NCBI GenBank assembly: GCA_009835515.1
Contig: VXXH01000102.1
Coordinates: forward strand, 1 to 6,365
DNA length: 6,365 bases
Source of the DNA: Candidatus Poribacteria bacterium
GTDB taxonomy: Bacteria > Poribacteria > WGA-4E > WGA-3G
Direction: 5' to 3'
A model generated the notes under the pieces. The model was not told where the DNA came from. It saw nothing but the letters and a program-made list of their open reading frames with translations, and made no database searches. A program made the translations under genes and the position numbers. This document shows positions 1 to 6,365 of the stretch, one piece after another. The first letter of the stretch is position 1; each line of letters opens with the position of its first letter.

Positions 1-29
1 CAGAATGGCGATAAAAATAGATTTTTCTA

Positions 30-57
30 TTGCTTTTTTAAGCGTATGTGCTATAAT
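30..57 (+). promoter_or_regulatory. Probable sigma-70-type promoter with extended -10, upstream of the DUF2961 gene
   Basis: A perfect TATAAT hexamer lies at 52-57 and is preceded by TGC at 49-51, giving the extended -10 form TGnTATAAT. A weak -35 candidate, TTGCTT (30-35, three of six matches to TTGACA), sits 16 bases upstream. The extended -10 can compensate for a poor -35. The A/T-rich stretch at 11-40 could act as an UP-like element. Transcription would start near base 64, leaving an untranslated leader of about 64 bases before the ATG at 128. This would drive genes 1 and 2 and possibly everything downstream. It assumes that the host's main sigma factor uses the standard consensus. Confidence 0.6.
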
Positions 58-84
58 TGATAGCAAGAAATCATCTTTTGAATA

Positions 85-100
85 CTGCGTACAATCGCAG
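85..100 (+). other. Small hairpin in the 5' leader of the DUF2961 gene
   Basis: CTGCG (85-89) and CGCAG (96-100) are perfect complements around a six-base loop (TACAAT). The stem ends 13 bases before the AGGA (114-117) that probably serves as ribosome binding site for the ATG at 128, ten bases further on. A five-pair stem is short enough to occur by chance. It could be an operator half-site pair or a leader hairpin, but nothing else supports regulation. Confidence 0.2.
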
Positions 101-127
101 CGTGATGTATAGTAGGAAATCAAACTT

Positions 128-1276
128 ATGACTTATATTGATGGATTATTGTCATCGTTGACACGTGTCAAGAAAGCACGCTCATTACGCGCCGCCTCTT
201 GGGATACGACAGGCAGAAATAACGATGCATGGAATGTTGAACCCGGTGAAACCCGTGTCATCGCAGATATTCAAGGTTCCGGTTGTATCAATCATATCTG
301 GATGACCCAGCCAAACGGTTATCGAAACGTACTGATTCGGATGTTTTGGGATGATGAAGAACATCCGAGCGTTCTCTGTCCACTCGGGGACTTCTTCGGA
401 CTCGGCAACGAAATCGTTAATTCTTACGATTCTATTCCCTTCTCCGCCTCCACGCACCAAAACAACACATTCAATACAGGCTGCGCACTCAACAGCTACT
501 TGCAAATGCCCTTTAACCGCAGCGCGAGAATTGAACTCGTCAACGAAGGCGATACAACCCATCGTCAGTACTTCTATGTCGATTATGAACTCTACCCCGA
601 ACCACACGGTGAGGACATTGCCTATTTTCACGCACAATTCCATCGCGAAAACCCATGTGACGGATGGGGACATGAAATTACTGTGAATACTCCCGAAGCC
701 AATATCATCAATGCAGAACGGCTCGCTTGGGACACCAATTACCTCATCCTATCCGCCGAAGGCAGAGGACACTATATCGGTTGCAACCTATCGGTTACCA
801 ACTTCCAAGGCACGTGGTGGGGCGAAGGCGATGATATGATCTGGGTCGATGGTTATAAATGGCCCCCCGACTTGCACGGCACCGGTTCAGAGGATTATCT
901 CAACCAAGCCTGGGGGATGCAACAAAACGCCTTTGCACATAACGGCTCCTCTATCCACGAAAATAACACCGACGGTTACCAGACCTCTTATGTCTATCAC
1001 ATCGAAAACCCTATCCGCTTTGAGAAGGAAATTCGAGTTACGATTGAGCACGGACACGGTAATCACCTTAGCAATGAGACATCCTCTGTCGCCTATTGGT
1101 ACCAAATTGAACCGCATGCCCCGTTCGGTATTCTACCTGTCGCACAACGCAAGCCGGTGCTGAAGGATGAATCCGGCGCATGGCAGATTGAAACATCTGC
1201 ACAAACACCATCAGCGGAACTCGTGCTCAACGATGAGATGAAGCAGATGAAACAGAAATGGAGCGAAAAAAAATAA
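128..1276 (+). CDS. DUF2961 / glycoside hydrolase family 172 protein
   Basis: This 382-residue protein belongs by sequence to DUF2961, now glycoside hydrolase family 172. Seen directly: the N-terminal block with WDTTGRNNDAW (25-35) followed by GETRVIADIQGSGCINHIWMT (from residue 40), and the strongly conserved-looking HGTGSEDYLNQAWG (250-263). Later come YVYHIENPIRFEKEIRVTIEHG (from 288) and a C-terminal YWYQ-EPH segment near 323-330. Known members of the family act on furanosides (alpha-D-fructofuranose or D-arabinofuranose linkages) and use a pair of glutamates in an oligomeric double jelly-roll. E255 in GTGSEDY is the obvious candidate for one of them; E278 is a possible second, but I could not align it. 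The length fits a single complete family domain. There is no signal peptide, so the protein is probably cytoplasmic. AGGA at 114-117, ten bases before the ATG, supports the start. The stop abuts the next ATG, implying coupled expression. Family assignment is firm; the substrate is unknown. Confidence 0.9.
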   Translation: MTYIDGLLSSLTRVKKARSLRAASWDTTGRNNDAWNVEPGETRVIADIQGSGCINHIWMTQPNGYRNVLIRMFWDDEEHPSVLCPLGDFFGLGNEIVNSYDSIPFSASTHQNNTFNTGCALNSYLQMPFNRSARIELVNEGDTTHRQYFYVDYELYPEPHGEDIAYFHAQFHRENPCDGWGHEITVNTPEANIINAERLAWDTNYLILSAEGRGHYIGCNLSVTNFQGTWWGEGDDMIWVDGYKWPPDLHGTGSEDYLNQAWGMQQNAFAHNGSSIHENNTDGYQTSYVYHIENPIRFEKEIRVTIEHGHGNHLSNETSSVAYWYQIEPHAPFGILPVAQRKPVLKDESGAWQIETSAQTPSAELVLNDEMKQMKQKWSEKK

Positions 1277-4200
1277 ATGCTCACCGGTTTTCAACAGTTT
1301 TTAGCCGCATGCATCGGACAAACAGAAGAAGAGACCGATCAACCCGACGATGCACAGCGCAATGACGAATCCCAAACGGAATTGGAAGATAATTCCGTAG
1401 ATGATACTGAACCCACAGATACCCCCGTTCCCGAAGGCGCGGAAACCGAAGAAAACGACGCACCATCCCTGCCGGAGGAACCACCCCCAGCGGACGACGC
1501 ACCTCCTGTCACGATAGACGAGAGCACCGAAACGCCTACAGACAGCAATGCCGAGACTGATGAACCGGACGCTGACAACGTTTCCGGTGAATCAAGCGAT
1601 GAGATCTCTGACACCGCACCCGCCGATAGTGATGAACCGCCCGAATCGTTAGCAACTGCTGACTCAGTTTCCGAAGACAACACAGAATCCGAGCCAGAGA
1701 TTGCGTCGCCTGAACAGGAAACTGAGGATACTGTAGAAGACAGTCCACAAGCTGCTGATAGCGAAGACGCAGAACCTGAAACGCAAGCAACAGACAAAAC
1801 AGACCAAAGCGATGATGCCGAAACAGCATCTGAACGTCCCCCATTGGAATTGGGGATTGTTGAGGAGATTTACGATTTTGTGGAGATGTTCGGACAAAGC
1901 ACTGTTTCTGGGACAGAGCAGGCATCTGCAAGCGGAACAGATTGCGCAGGTGGTGTTACAAAACCTGCGATCTTTGAACATCCGACACCAACAGAAACCG
2001 CAAAAATTGACTATACTCTTTCGCTTCCCGATATTGATGCCGAAGAAAAACTTTTCTTACACTTTTCTATCGGTTTGCGAGACGGCGTTGTGTTTGAAGA
2101 CGAAGCACGACAACCCGGTGGCGTAAAATTCGCTATTGAAGTTTTCGACCTGCATAATAATGTCGGCTTGGAAGCCACACCAGATAGATGTTTTGAATCT
2201 GTATCTAAGGAGTGTCGTTGGGCAGAAGAAGGAATTGATCTGACACACTACGCAGGCAAAGAGATCGTCATATCATTTTTGGCGGAATGCAACGTAGAAG
2301 GCAATAGCAACTACGCTTGGGCGTTGTGGGGCAAGCCGCAGTTACGTAAACTCAAACAGACCACGCTCCGAAAGGGAAAAAGAGATTCGGAACCCGAACT
2401 TCGATGCGGCATTGCGGTCCTACACTTCAGCGATGAAAAAACGCAGCTTCTTGAATTCAACCAACCGACATCAACGGCGGTTTCCGCACTAACCGACTTT
2501 TGCGTCGAATCTATAGCATCAGAAGAACCACCCGTCAAAGTATCGCTTTATACAGCACTCCCTAAATTAGAAATTGTAAGTGTCGGTGCGACAAATGCGG
2601 TCGTCGCTGCAGGTGAAGACTTTGAAATACAATGTACGCTTCGGAATACTGGCACCGCACCGCTCGGTAAGGCAGACGATGTCCGAATTTCTATTAACGG
2701 TGTAAAACTAAGGCGTGGACGCCCCAGGCAAACAGTTAGAGAACTTGAACCCGGCGAAGAAACCTCTTTTTTCTGGGTGGTCCGCCGTTTTTCACGACCG
2801 ACTCTGACAACTGCCTCAGTTTCACTCAAATGCCAAACCGCAGCCGGTGAAGCGCGGGATACAGTTCAAGGTAGGATTCCAATTCGTACCGCATCTCCGA
2901 AACTTGAATCCAAAGTAGTGAAAGAACTCTACACCTACATGGCAGAAGACGGTAGCGTTGTGATGGGAAATAAAAATCTTCGCGTCGTTTTTGTTCGAGG
3001 GCCTGAAGCCACACAAACAACCGATAGCAAAGATGCTAAAGGTACCACTGCCCTTGACGAAAAGGCTACCGACGGCGGCTTTGAATACTATGTACTATTT
3101 GTCGCGAAAGGTGGTAACTATCAACAGGTGGCAACCTGTCCAGCACTCTCCGAGGTTACCTACCTTGATGCCTCACAAAACCGTCAAACAGTCCAATTGG
3201 TCCCGACAGCGTATCAACTTGCAGGGAACAATCGCGGCGAATCCATTATCCGGCTCAGCGGCGCAGATACCGATCCTGATGGTGTCAACTGGAACTATGA
3301 GATGCGATGGACGCTTTCTGAAGATGCAAGACGCATTCAAACAGAATATCAGTTACAAACTGATGGCAACAGAGAACTCCTCGCTTTCCACGGTCCGATG
3401 CTGTATGCAGGGCAAGGACGGAATCGCGAGAAGAAGACAGCGGCACTCTTCCCTGGACTCGAATTCTTGGAGAGTGATGAACGCTCCTCAAGCACACGGG
3501 ATGCAGCACCGCCACTTGACAACCGCCTCGTGCCCCACCCCTATAAGATTACTGTACCCGTCATGGCTGTAGAGATGCAAAAGACCTTGGTCGGTATTAT
3601 CTGGAATCCCCTGGAAACTTGGGATGGCGAAAACCAAACGCTCTCAGCGATATTCGCCTCACCGAACTGGCATCAGCATCAGAAAAACCATGCACTCGGA
3701 GTGTTCCTACCGACGATACCGACATGGGTTCAGGAGAATCAGACGGAGGCTTCAATTCCGTACCCGTTGATAGCGTCGCGTCCGGTGTCTATCAAAACCG
3801 AAATTATTGTTGATGGGAATGCTTCTCTTTTAGATGCTCTGACACATTGGACAGATGCTTATGGCGTGCATGAACCACTGCAACCGCCCCGCAGCGATGA
3901 AGAAGAAGTACGGCTTTCACGGCACGGATTTATGCACACGACATGGGACGAGCATACTCGAAAATCACGCCATTGTATTGACTGGACAGCGCACAACGAA
4001 CCCGGTTTCGGCACGCTGCTCTGGTACGATTACCTGGCTACAAAAGATGAGCAGGTAAAAGAACGGGTGCTGGAGATTATGAATAATACCGTAGCCGATG
4101 CTGGACCTGGAGGCTTGGCGGCACGCGGTTCCTGTCATATCTTGAGATGGGAATTCCCGTTCTATATCGGCAACCTTGATGCGGCATTAGCTTACATGGA

Positions 4201-5323
4201 ATCAGAGACACAACAACGCATCGCTACACAAGAATCGGATGGGAGTTGGCGGTGGCATCCGACAAACGAAAAAACTGCCACCCTCGGAAAAGCTGGGGAA
4301 GCGGTACTTGGGACCTGTGCGGAATCGGCACTCCTGCTCCTCAAACACGCCCGGATTACCGGAAACAAAACCTCGCGTAAGGCGGGTTTGAAGGCACTTG
4401 GATTCATGAAACAATTCTCCGTCCCACGCGGCGCACAAATGTGGGAATGCCCGATGTACCAACCGGATGTGCTCGCAGCCGCACACGCAATCGGGGCTTA
4501 TGTTGAAGCCTTTGAACTTACGCAAGAGAAAGCATACTTCAAGCGGGCAACCTATTGGGCAGAAACCGCACTACCGTTTCTTTACCATTGGCATCTGCCT
4601 GACCGACCCGGCATGCATTTCGCCTCAATTCCTGTTTTCGGAACGACTTTCTATACACACCCTTGGTTTGGTGTACCCGTCCAATGGAATGGATTGGTGC
4701 TCGCCTATTATCTACAACGTCTGAATCAACATACCGAGGATGAGCGATGGCATCAGATTGCTGAAGGCATTGCCGTAAGTGCAATGTATCAGCAGTGGGA
4801 AGACGGTGAACGCAAAGGCACTTATCCCGATGGATTCTACGGCTTCTGTACCGAAGGCAAAGGACCACATCTGAATCCTGAGGATATTATGGTTAACGTT
4901 TATAAACTTCGCGGTCTCGATCCGGGTATTAAAACCGCTATTGCTGGTGATATACATCTGAGTTCGGGCGCGAAGGTGGATGCCCTCACCTTAACCAACA
5001 AGGGGCAACTGAACTGGCAGCTTAGCTACGCTGAAAACGAAATAAGTTATGCCCTCATTGCTGGCTACGGACGGGTGCCACAAGCCCTTCGTGCAAGGTA
5101 CCAATTCGCAGCGTCTCCGGATGACACGCCAACCTCTAATGGAAAAAAACCGCCGACTGATTCTGAATCTGCTGATGGACTCGGCAAATATGCCGAGACC
5201 GAGATTCCGCTTGTGCAAACGCTTGAAGATGTTGAATCTGGATGGCTTTATATTGAAGATAAGGATACTATATTGGTAAAGTACCTGCATCCCGCCGCGG
5301 ATGTGCAGTTTGAAATCTTTTAA
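1277..5323 (+). CDS. Large modular protein: acidic linker, CARDB-like module, probable alpha/alpha-toroid carbohydrate-active domain
   Basis: I do not recognise this 1348-residue protein as a named family. In order it shows: a short hydrophobic start with lipobox-like LAAC (9-12); an acidic disordered stretch (about 13-190); a beta-rich region (about 225-358) whose IDLTHYAGKEIVISF (320-334) pattern resembles a carbohydrate-binding beta-sandwich; a CARDB/NEW3-like domain (about 429-537) with the typical GEDFEIQCTLRNTGTAPL and LEPGEETSFFW elements; and a long beta-rich region (about 545-860). Residues about 880-1215 have repeated paired amphipathic helices separated by Gly/Trp/His-rich loops, including DGSWRWHP (988-995), LGKAGEAVLG (1003-1012), YQPDVLAAAHAIGAYVEAFE (1061-1080) and HPWFGVPVQWNGLVLAYYLQ (1128-1147). 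That is the look of a six-hairpin glycosidase or polysaccharide-lyase toroid. A beta tail follows, interrupted by a Pro/Ser/Asp linker near 1279-1303. The ATG is the first possible codon after the preceding gene's stop. GGAG at 1260-1263 with a 13-base spacer is a rather distant ribosome site, so coupling to gene 1 is likely. Glycan processing is inferred; catalytic residues cannot be assigned. Confidence 0.85.
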   Translation: MLTGFQQFLAACIGQTEEETDQPDDAQRNDESQTELEDNSVDDTEPTDTPVPEGAETEENDAPSLPEEPPPADDAPPVTIDESTETPTDSNAETDEPDADNVSGESSDEISDTAPADSDEPPESLATADSVSEDNTESEPEIASPEQETEDTVEDSPQAADSEDAEPETQATDKTDQSDDAETASERPPLELGIVEEIYDFVEMFGQSTVSGTEQASASGTDCAGGVTKPAIFEHPTPTETAKIDYTLSLPDIDAEEKLFLHFSIGLRDGVVFEDEARQPGGVKFAIEVFDLHNNVGLEATPDRCFESVSKECRWAEEGIDLTHYAGKEIVISFLAECNVEGNSNYAWALWGKPQLRKLKQTTLRKGKRDSEPELRCGIAVLHFSDEKTQLLEFNQPTSTAVSALTDFCVESIASEEPPVKVSLYTALPKLEIVSVGATNAVVAAGEDFEIQCTLRNTGTAPLGKADDVRISINGVKLRRGRPRQTVRELEPGEETSFFWVVRRFSRPTLTTASVSLKCQTAAGEARDTVQGRIPIRTASPKLESKVVKELYTYMAEDGSVVMGNKNLRVVFVRGPEATQTTDSKDAKGTTALDEKATDGGFEYYVLFVAKGGNYQQVATCPALSEVTYLDASQNRQTVQLVPTAYQLAGNNRGESIIRLSGADTDPDGVNWNYEMRWTLSEDARRIQTEYQLQTDGNRELLAFHGPMLYAGQGRNREKKTAALFPGLEFLESDERSSSTRDAAPPLDNRLVPHPYKITVPVMAVEMQKTLVGIIWNPLETWDGENQTLSAIFASPNWHQHQKNHALGVFLPTIPTWVQENQTEASIPYPLIASRPVSIKTEIIVDGNASLLDALTHWTDAYGVHEPLQPPRSDEEEVRLSRHGFMHTTWDEHTRKSRHCIDWTAHNEPGFGTLLWYDYLATKDEQVKERVLEIMNNTVADAGPGGLAARGSCHILRWEFPFYIGNLDAALAYMESETQQRIATQESDGSWRWHPTNEKTATLGKAGEAVLGTCAESALLLLKHARITGNKTSRKAGLKALGFMKQFSVPRGAQMWECPMYQPDVLAAAHAIGAYVEAFELTQEKAYFKRATYWAETALPFLYHWHLPDRPGMHFASIPVFGTTFYTHPWFGVPVQWNGLVLAYYLQRLNQHTEDERWHQIAEGIAVSAMYQQWEDGERKGTYPDGFYGFCTEGKGPHLNPEDIMVNVYKLRGLDPGIKTAIAGDIHLSSGAKVDALTLTNKGQLNWQLSYAENEISYALIAGYGRVPQALRARYQFAASPDDTPTSNGKKPPTDSESADGLGKYAETEIPLVQTLEDVESGWLYIEDKDTILVKYLHPAADVQFEIF
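1313..1846 (+). other. Region encoding an acidic, low-complexity, probably disordered linker
   Basis: Residues about 13-190 of the large protein consist almost only of Asp, Glu, Ser, Thr, Pro and Ala. By hand count, residues 17-190 contain 64 Asp/Glu and only three Lys/Arg (R28, K174, R187), giving a net charge near -60. No exact tandem peptide repeat is evident; short phrases such as DEP, PEE and SED recur irregularly. Such stretches are typical of interdomain linkers or of the stalk after a lipoprotein cysteine. Here the stretch sits almost at the N-terminus, which is unusual for a plain linker. Confidence 0.8.
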
Positions 5324-5324
5324 C

Positions 5325-5384
5325 TATGGACCCCGGCTCTGGTCTTTCCCTTGTCACGACCAGTGTTTTCTGATAAGGTCCATA
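5325..5384 (+). repeat. Nested inverted repeats between the large gene and the DUF350 gene
   Basis: An outer perfect eight-base pair, TATGGACC (5325-5332) and GGTCCATA (5377-5384), encloses an inner six-base pair, CTGGTC (5339-5344) and GACCAG (5358-5363), around a 13-base loop. The RNA could fold into a two-part hairpin starting two bases after the stop of the upstream gene. The inner stem is followed by TGTTTTC, only a weak T-tract, so this is not a clear intrinsic terminator. The outer arm ends eight bases before the AAGGAG of the next gene. It could be a leaky terminator, an mRNA-stabilising stem or a translational control element. TTGTCA at 5351-5356 resembles a -35 box, but no good -10 follows at a normal spacing. 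Confidence 0.5.
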
Positions 5385-5392
5385 ATTGCTTC

Positions 5393-5398
5393 AAGGAG
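5393..5398 (+). promoter_or_regulatory. Ribosome binding site AAGGAG that fixes the DUF350 start
   Basis: AAGGAG stands eight bases before the ATG at 5407. The same frame is open from a TTG at 5386, but starting there would place this strong site inside the coding region and add seven polar residues in front of a clean signal sequence. The ATG at 5407 is therefore chosen. Confidence 0.85.
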
Positions 5399-5406
5399 AC
5401 TACAAA

Positions 5407-5745
5407 ATGGCTAAGAAAATTGTTTTCACCACGTTCGTTCTGGTTGCGGTAGCGATTGTTGCTTTTGTTATGTTCACACATAACGCAAGTGCCCAAGATG
5501 ACGCGGCCGCAGCAAATGCTCCGATGGTAGACTTCAAAGTCTTAGGCGGTTTTATCATTGAAGGCGTTGTTTTTAGTATCGTCGGTTTGATAATTTTGAT
5601 GGTAGGCTACAAAGTTTTTGATGTGGCGACACCATACGACCTAAACCGTCAGATCGCCGAAGAGAATAACACCGCTGCAGGGATCGCTGTTGCGGGGGTA
5701 CTCGTCTCACTCGGCATCATCGTCGCCGCTGCAATGGGTGGGTAG
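5407..5745 (+). CDS. DUF350 family small membrane protein
   Basis: A 112-residue membrane protein of the DUF350 family, whose function is unknown. It begins with MAKK and a hydrophobic stretch (5-23) ending in NASAQDD (26-32), so a signal peptide with possible cleavage after A29 (ASA|Q) is likely. A second hydrophobic segment covers about 46-68 and a third about 89-110. Between them lies the family signature GYKVFDVATPYDLNRQIAEE (67-86), followed by NNTAAGIAVAGVLVSLGIIV, which matches the DUF350 pattern of a polar Glu/Asn patch entering a small-residue helix. The length corresponds to one DUF350 unit (two membrane helices); many relatives carry two units and about 130 residues or more. The protein should sit in the inner membrane with a short exported N-terminus if the signal is cleaved. 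The gene follows the upstream stop by 83 bases and precedes the methyltransferase by 20, so it is probably co-transcribed with the latter. Confidence 0.85.
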   Translation: MAKKIVFTTFVLVAVAIVAFVMFTHNASAQDDAAAANAPMVDFKVLGGFIIEGVVFSIVGLIILMVGYKVFDVATPYDLNRQIAEENNTAAGIAVAGVLVSLGIIVAAAMGG

Positions 5746-5765
5746 TTCGCAAAGGCGTAAATACT

Positions 5766-6365
5766 ATGGACAATTCATTGAGCAAAACTTGCATCGTCCT
5801 GCATGAAAATTGCACGACAGTGTTAGCGCACGAACGCATTGTTCCACAAATAGACTTGGCTTTTCTCGATCCACCTTTCAATCAAGACAAGGCATACAAG
5901 GCATGGGACGACAATCTCCCTCCAACAAAATATTGGGGGTGGATGCACGAGGTCTGTGCAAAGGTGTATGCGTTAACTTCCGATGGTGGTGCAATTTATT
6001 TCATGCAACGAGAAAAAAACACAGAATTTGTGTTGCAGTGCTTGCGTGATACCGGATGGACTTTCCAAAACCTGATTGTTTGGAAAAAGAAAACCTCAGC
6101 AGTACCAGGGTTGAAACGCTTCGGCAAACACTACCAAGTCATTGCGTTTGCAACGAAAGGGAAAACACCGCGTGTTTTCCACAGGTTACGCATTGATCCC
6201 CCACTGCCAGTAGGTTATAAACATGCACGCGAAAATGGTATGTTCGTTACTGACGTGTGGGACGATATCCGTGAGTTAACCTCGGGCTACTTTGCAGGCG
6301 ATGAAGCGTTGCGTGATGCAGCGGGGAATCGCTTGCACAAACAACAAACCCCTATTCAATTGCTC
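5766..6365 (+). CDS. DNA N4-cytosine/N6-adenine methyltransferase, beta class (N-terminal part, cut by window edge)
   Basis: The frame is open from the ATG at 5766 to the end of the window: 200 codons without a stop. Visible features: catalytic motif IV as LAFLDPPFN (31-39); a GGAIYFMQ strand (74-81) of the methyltransferase fold; LIVWKKKTSAVPG (103-115) and HYQVIAFATKG (122-132), typical of the middle of these enzymes; VWDDIRELTSGYFAGDE (164-180); and LHKQQTPIQLL (190-200), the motif X segment. In beta-class enzymes motif IV comes first and the AdoMet-binding FxGxG motif I comes last, so motif I should lie just beyond base 6365. The enzyme would transfer a methyl group from S-adenosylmethionine to an exocyclic amino group of A or C in DNA; DPPF does not settle which. 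AAAGG at 5751-5755, ten bases before the ATG, is a modest ribosome site. No restriction endonuclease is visible, so whether this is an orphan or part of a restriction-modification system depends on the sequence that follows. Confidence 0.9.
   Translation, partial: MDNSLSKTCIVLHENCTTVLAHERIVPQIDLAFLDPPFNQDKAYKAWDDNLPPTKYWGWMHEVCAKVYALTSDGGAIYFMQREKNTEFVLQCLRDTGWTFQNLIVWKKKTSAVPGLKRFGKHYQVIAFATKGKTPRVFHRLRIDPPLPVGYKHARENGMFVTDVWDDIRELTSGYFAGDEALRDAAGNRLHKQQTPIQLL

Noticed and set aside
185..673. 162-codon antisense open frame within the DUF2961 gene
   Set aside because: It lies wholly inside a gene with clear family motifs on the + strand and its translation shows no recognisable family.
1266..1273. 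Run of eight A just before the gene 1 stop codon as a programmed slippage site joining genes 1 and 2
   Set aside because: The two genes share the same frame. One fewer A leads to a TAG within about a dozen codons and one more A leads to a TGA near 1362, so slippage by one base does not produce a fusion. Only readthrough of the TAA would.
1339..1797. Long antisense open frame rich in Ser/Val/Gly opposite the acidic linker
   Set aside because: It mirrors the Asp/Glu/Thr/Pro-rich codons on the other strand. Its composition is a by-product of that low complexity, with no recognisable domain and no ribosome site considered convincing.
2991..3572. 193-codon + strand open frame overlapping the large gene in another frame
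   Set aside because: It is fully contained in the large protein's coding region, and its translation lacks domain-like patterns; it is a chance frame.
5351..5379. A promoter for the DUF350 gene based on TTGTCA at 5351-5356
   Set aside because: At a 17-base spacing the -10 would be TAAGGT, a poor match, and both elements fall within the inverted repeat; support is too weak to annotate.
5386..5406. TTG at 5386 as the start of the DUF350 protein
   Set aside because: The AAGGAG at 5393-5398 would be internal to such a gene, and it is ideally placed for the ATG at 5407, which also gives a clean signal sequence.
5810..6049. 79-codon open frame overlapping the methyltransferase
   Set aside because: It is a different frame of the methyltransferase region. 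The true frame from 5766 carries DPPF and the other methyltransferase motifs and simply runs off the window without a stop.

Overview
The window is bacterial, with all four genes on the + strand, tightly packed, and GC close to half by eye. The gene content (a cytoplasmic-type DUF2961/GH172 protein, a very large modular protein with a long acidic linker, a DUF350 membrane protein and a DNA methyltransferase) recalls uncultured lineages rich in DUF2961 genes, such as Candidatus Poribacteria or the Planctomycetes and relatives. This placement is a guess from protein style; there is no rRNA or marker gene to confirm it.

Layout. Bases 1-127 are a leader with a good extended -10 promoter. Gene 1 (128-1276) is a complete DUF2961/GH172 family protein. 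Gene 2 (1277-5323, 1348 aa) starts on the base after gene 1's stop codon and in the same frame, so a single TAA separates the two reading frames. It has about 175 residues of acidic low-complexity sequence, then beta-rich modules including a CARDB-like domain, then a probable alpha/alpha-toroid domain of carbohydrate-active-enzyme type. An 83-base gap holds two nested inverted repeats. Gene 3 (5407-5745, 112 aa) is a DUF350 membrane protein. Gene 4 (from 5766, cut by the window edge after 200 codons) is the N-terminal part of a beta-class DNA N4-cytosine/N6-adenine methyltransferase.

How they may work together. Genes 1 and 2 look like a translationally coupled pair acting on a glycan: a GH172-type enzyme and a large multidomain protein with sugar-binding-like and toroid modules. 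Neither has a convincing signal peptide, although gene 2 has a lipobox-like LAAC at residues 9-12 directly before its acidic linker. Genes 3 and 4 look like a separate short transcription unit or a distal part of the same one; the sequence gives no functional link between a DUF350 protein and a methyltransferase. No tRNA, rRNA, CRISPR array, insertion sequence or integrase is visible. The most interesting point is the gene 1/gene 2 junction and the unusual architecture of gene 2.
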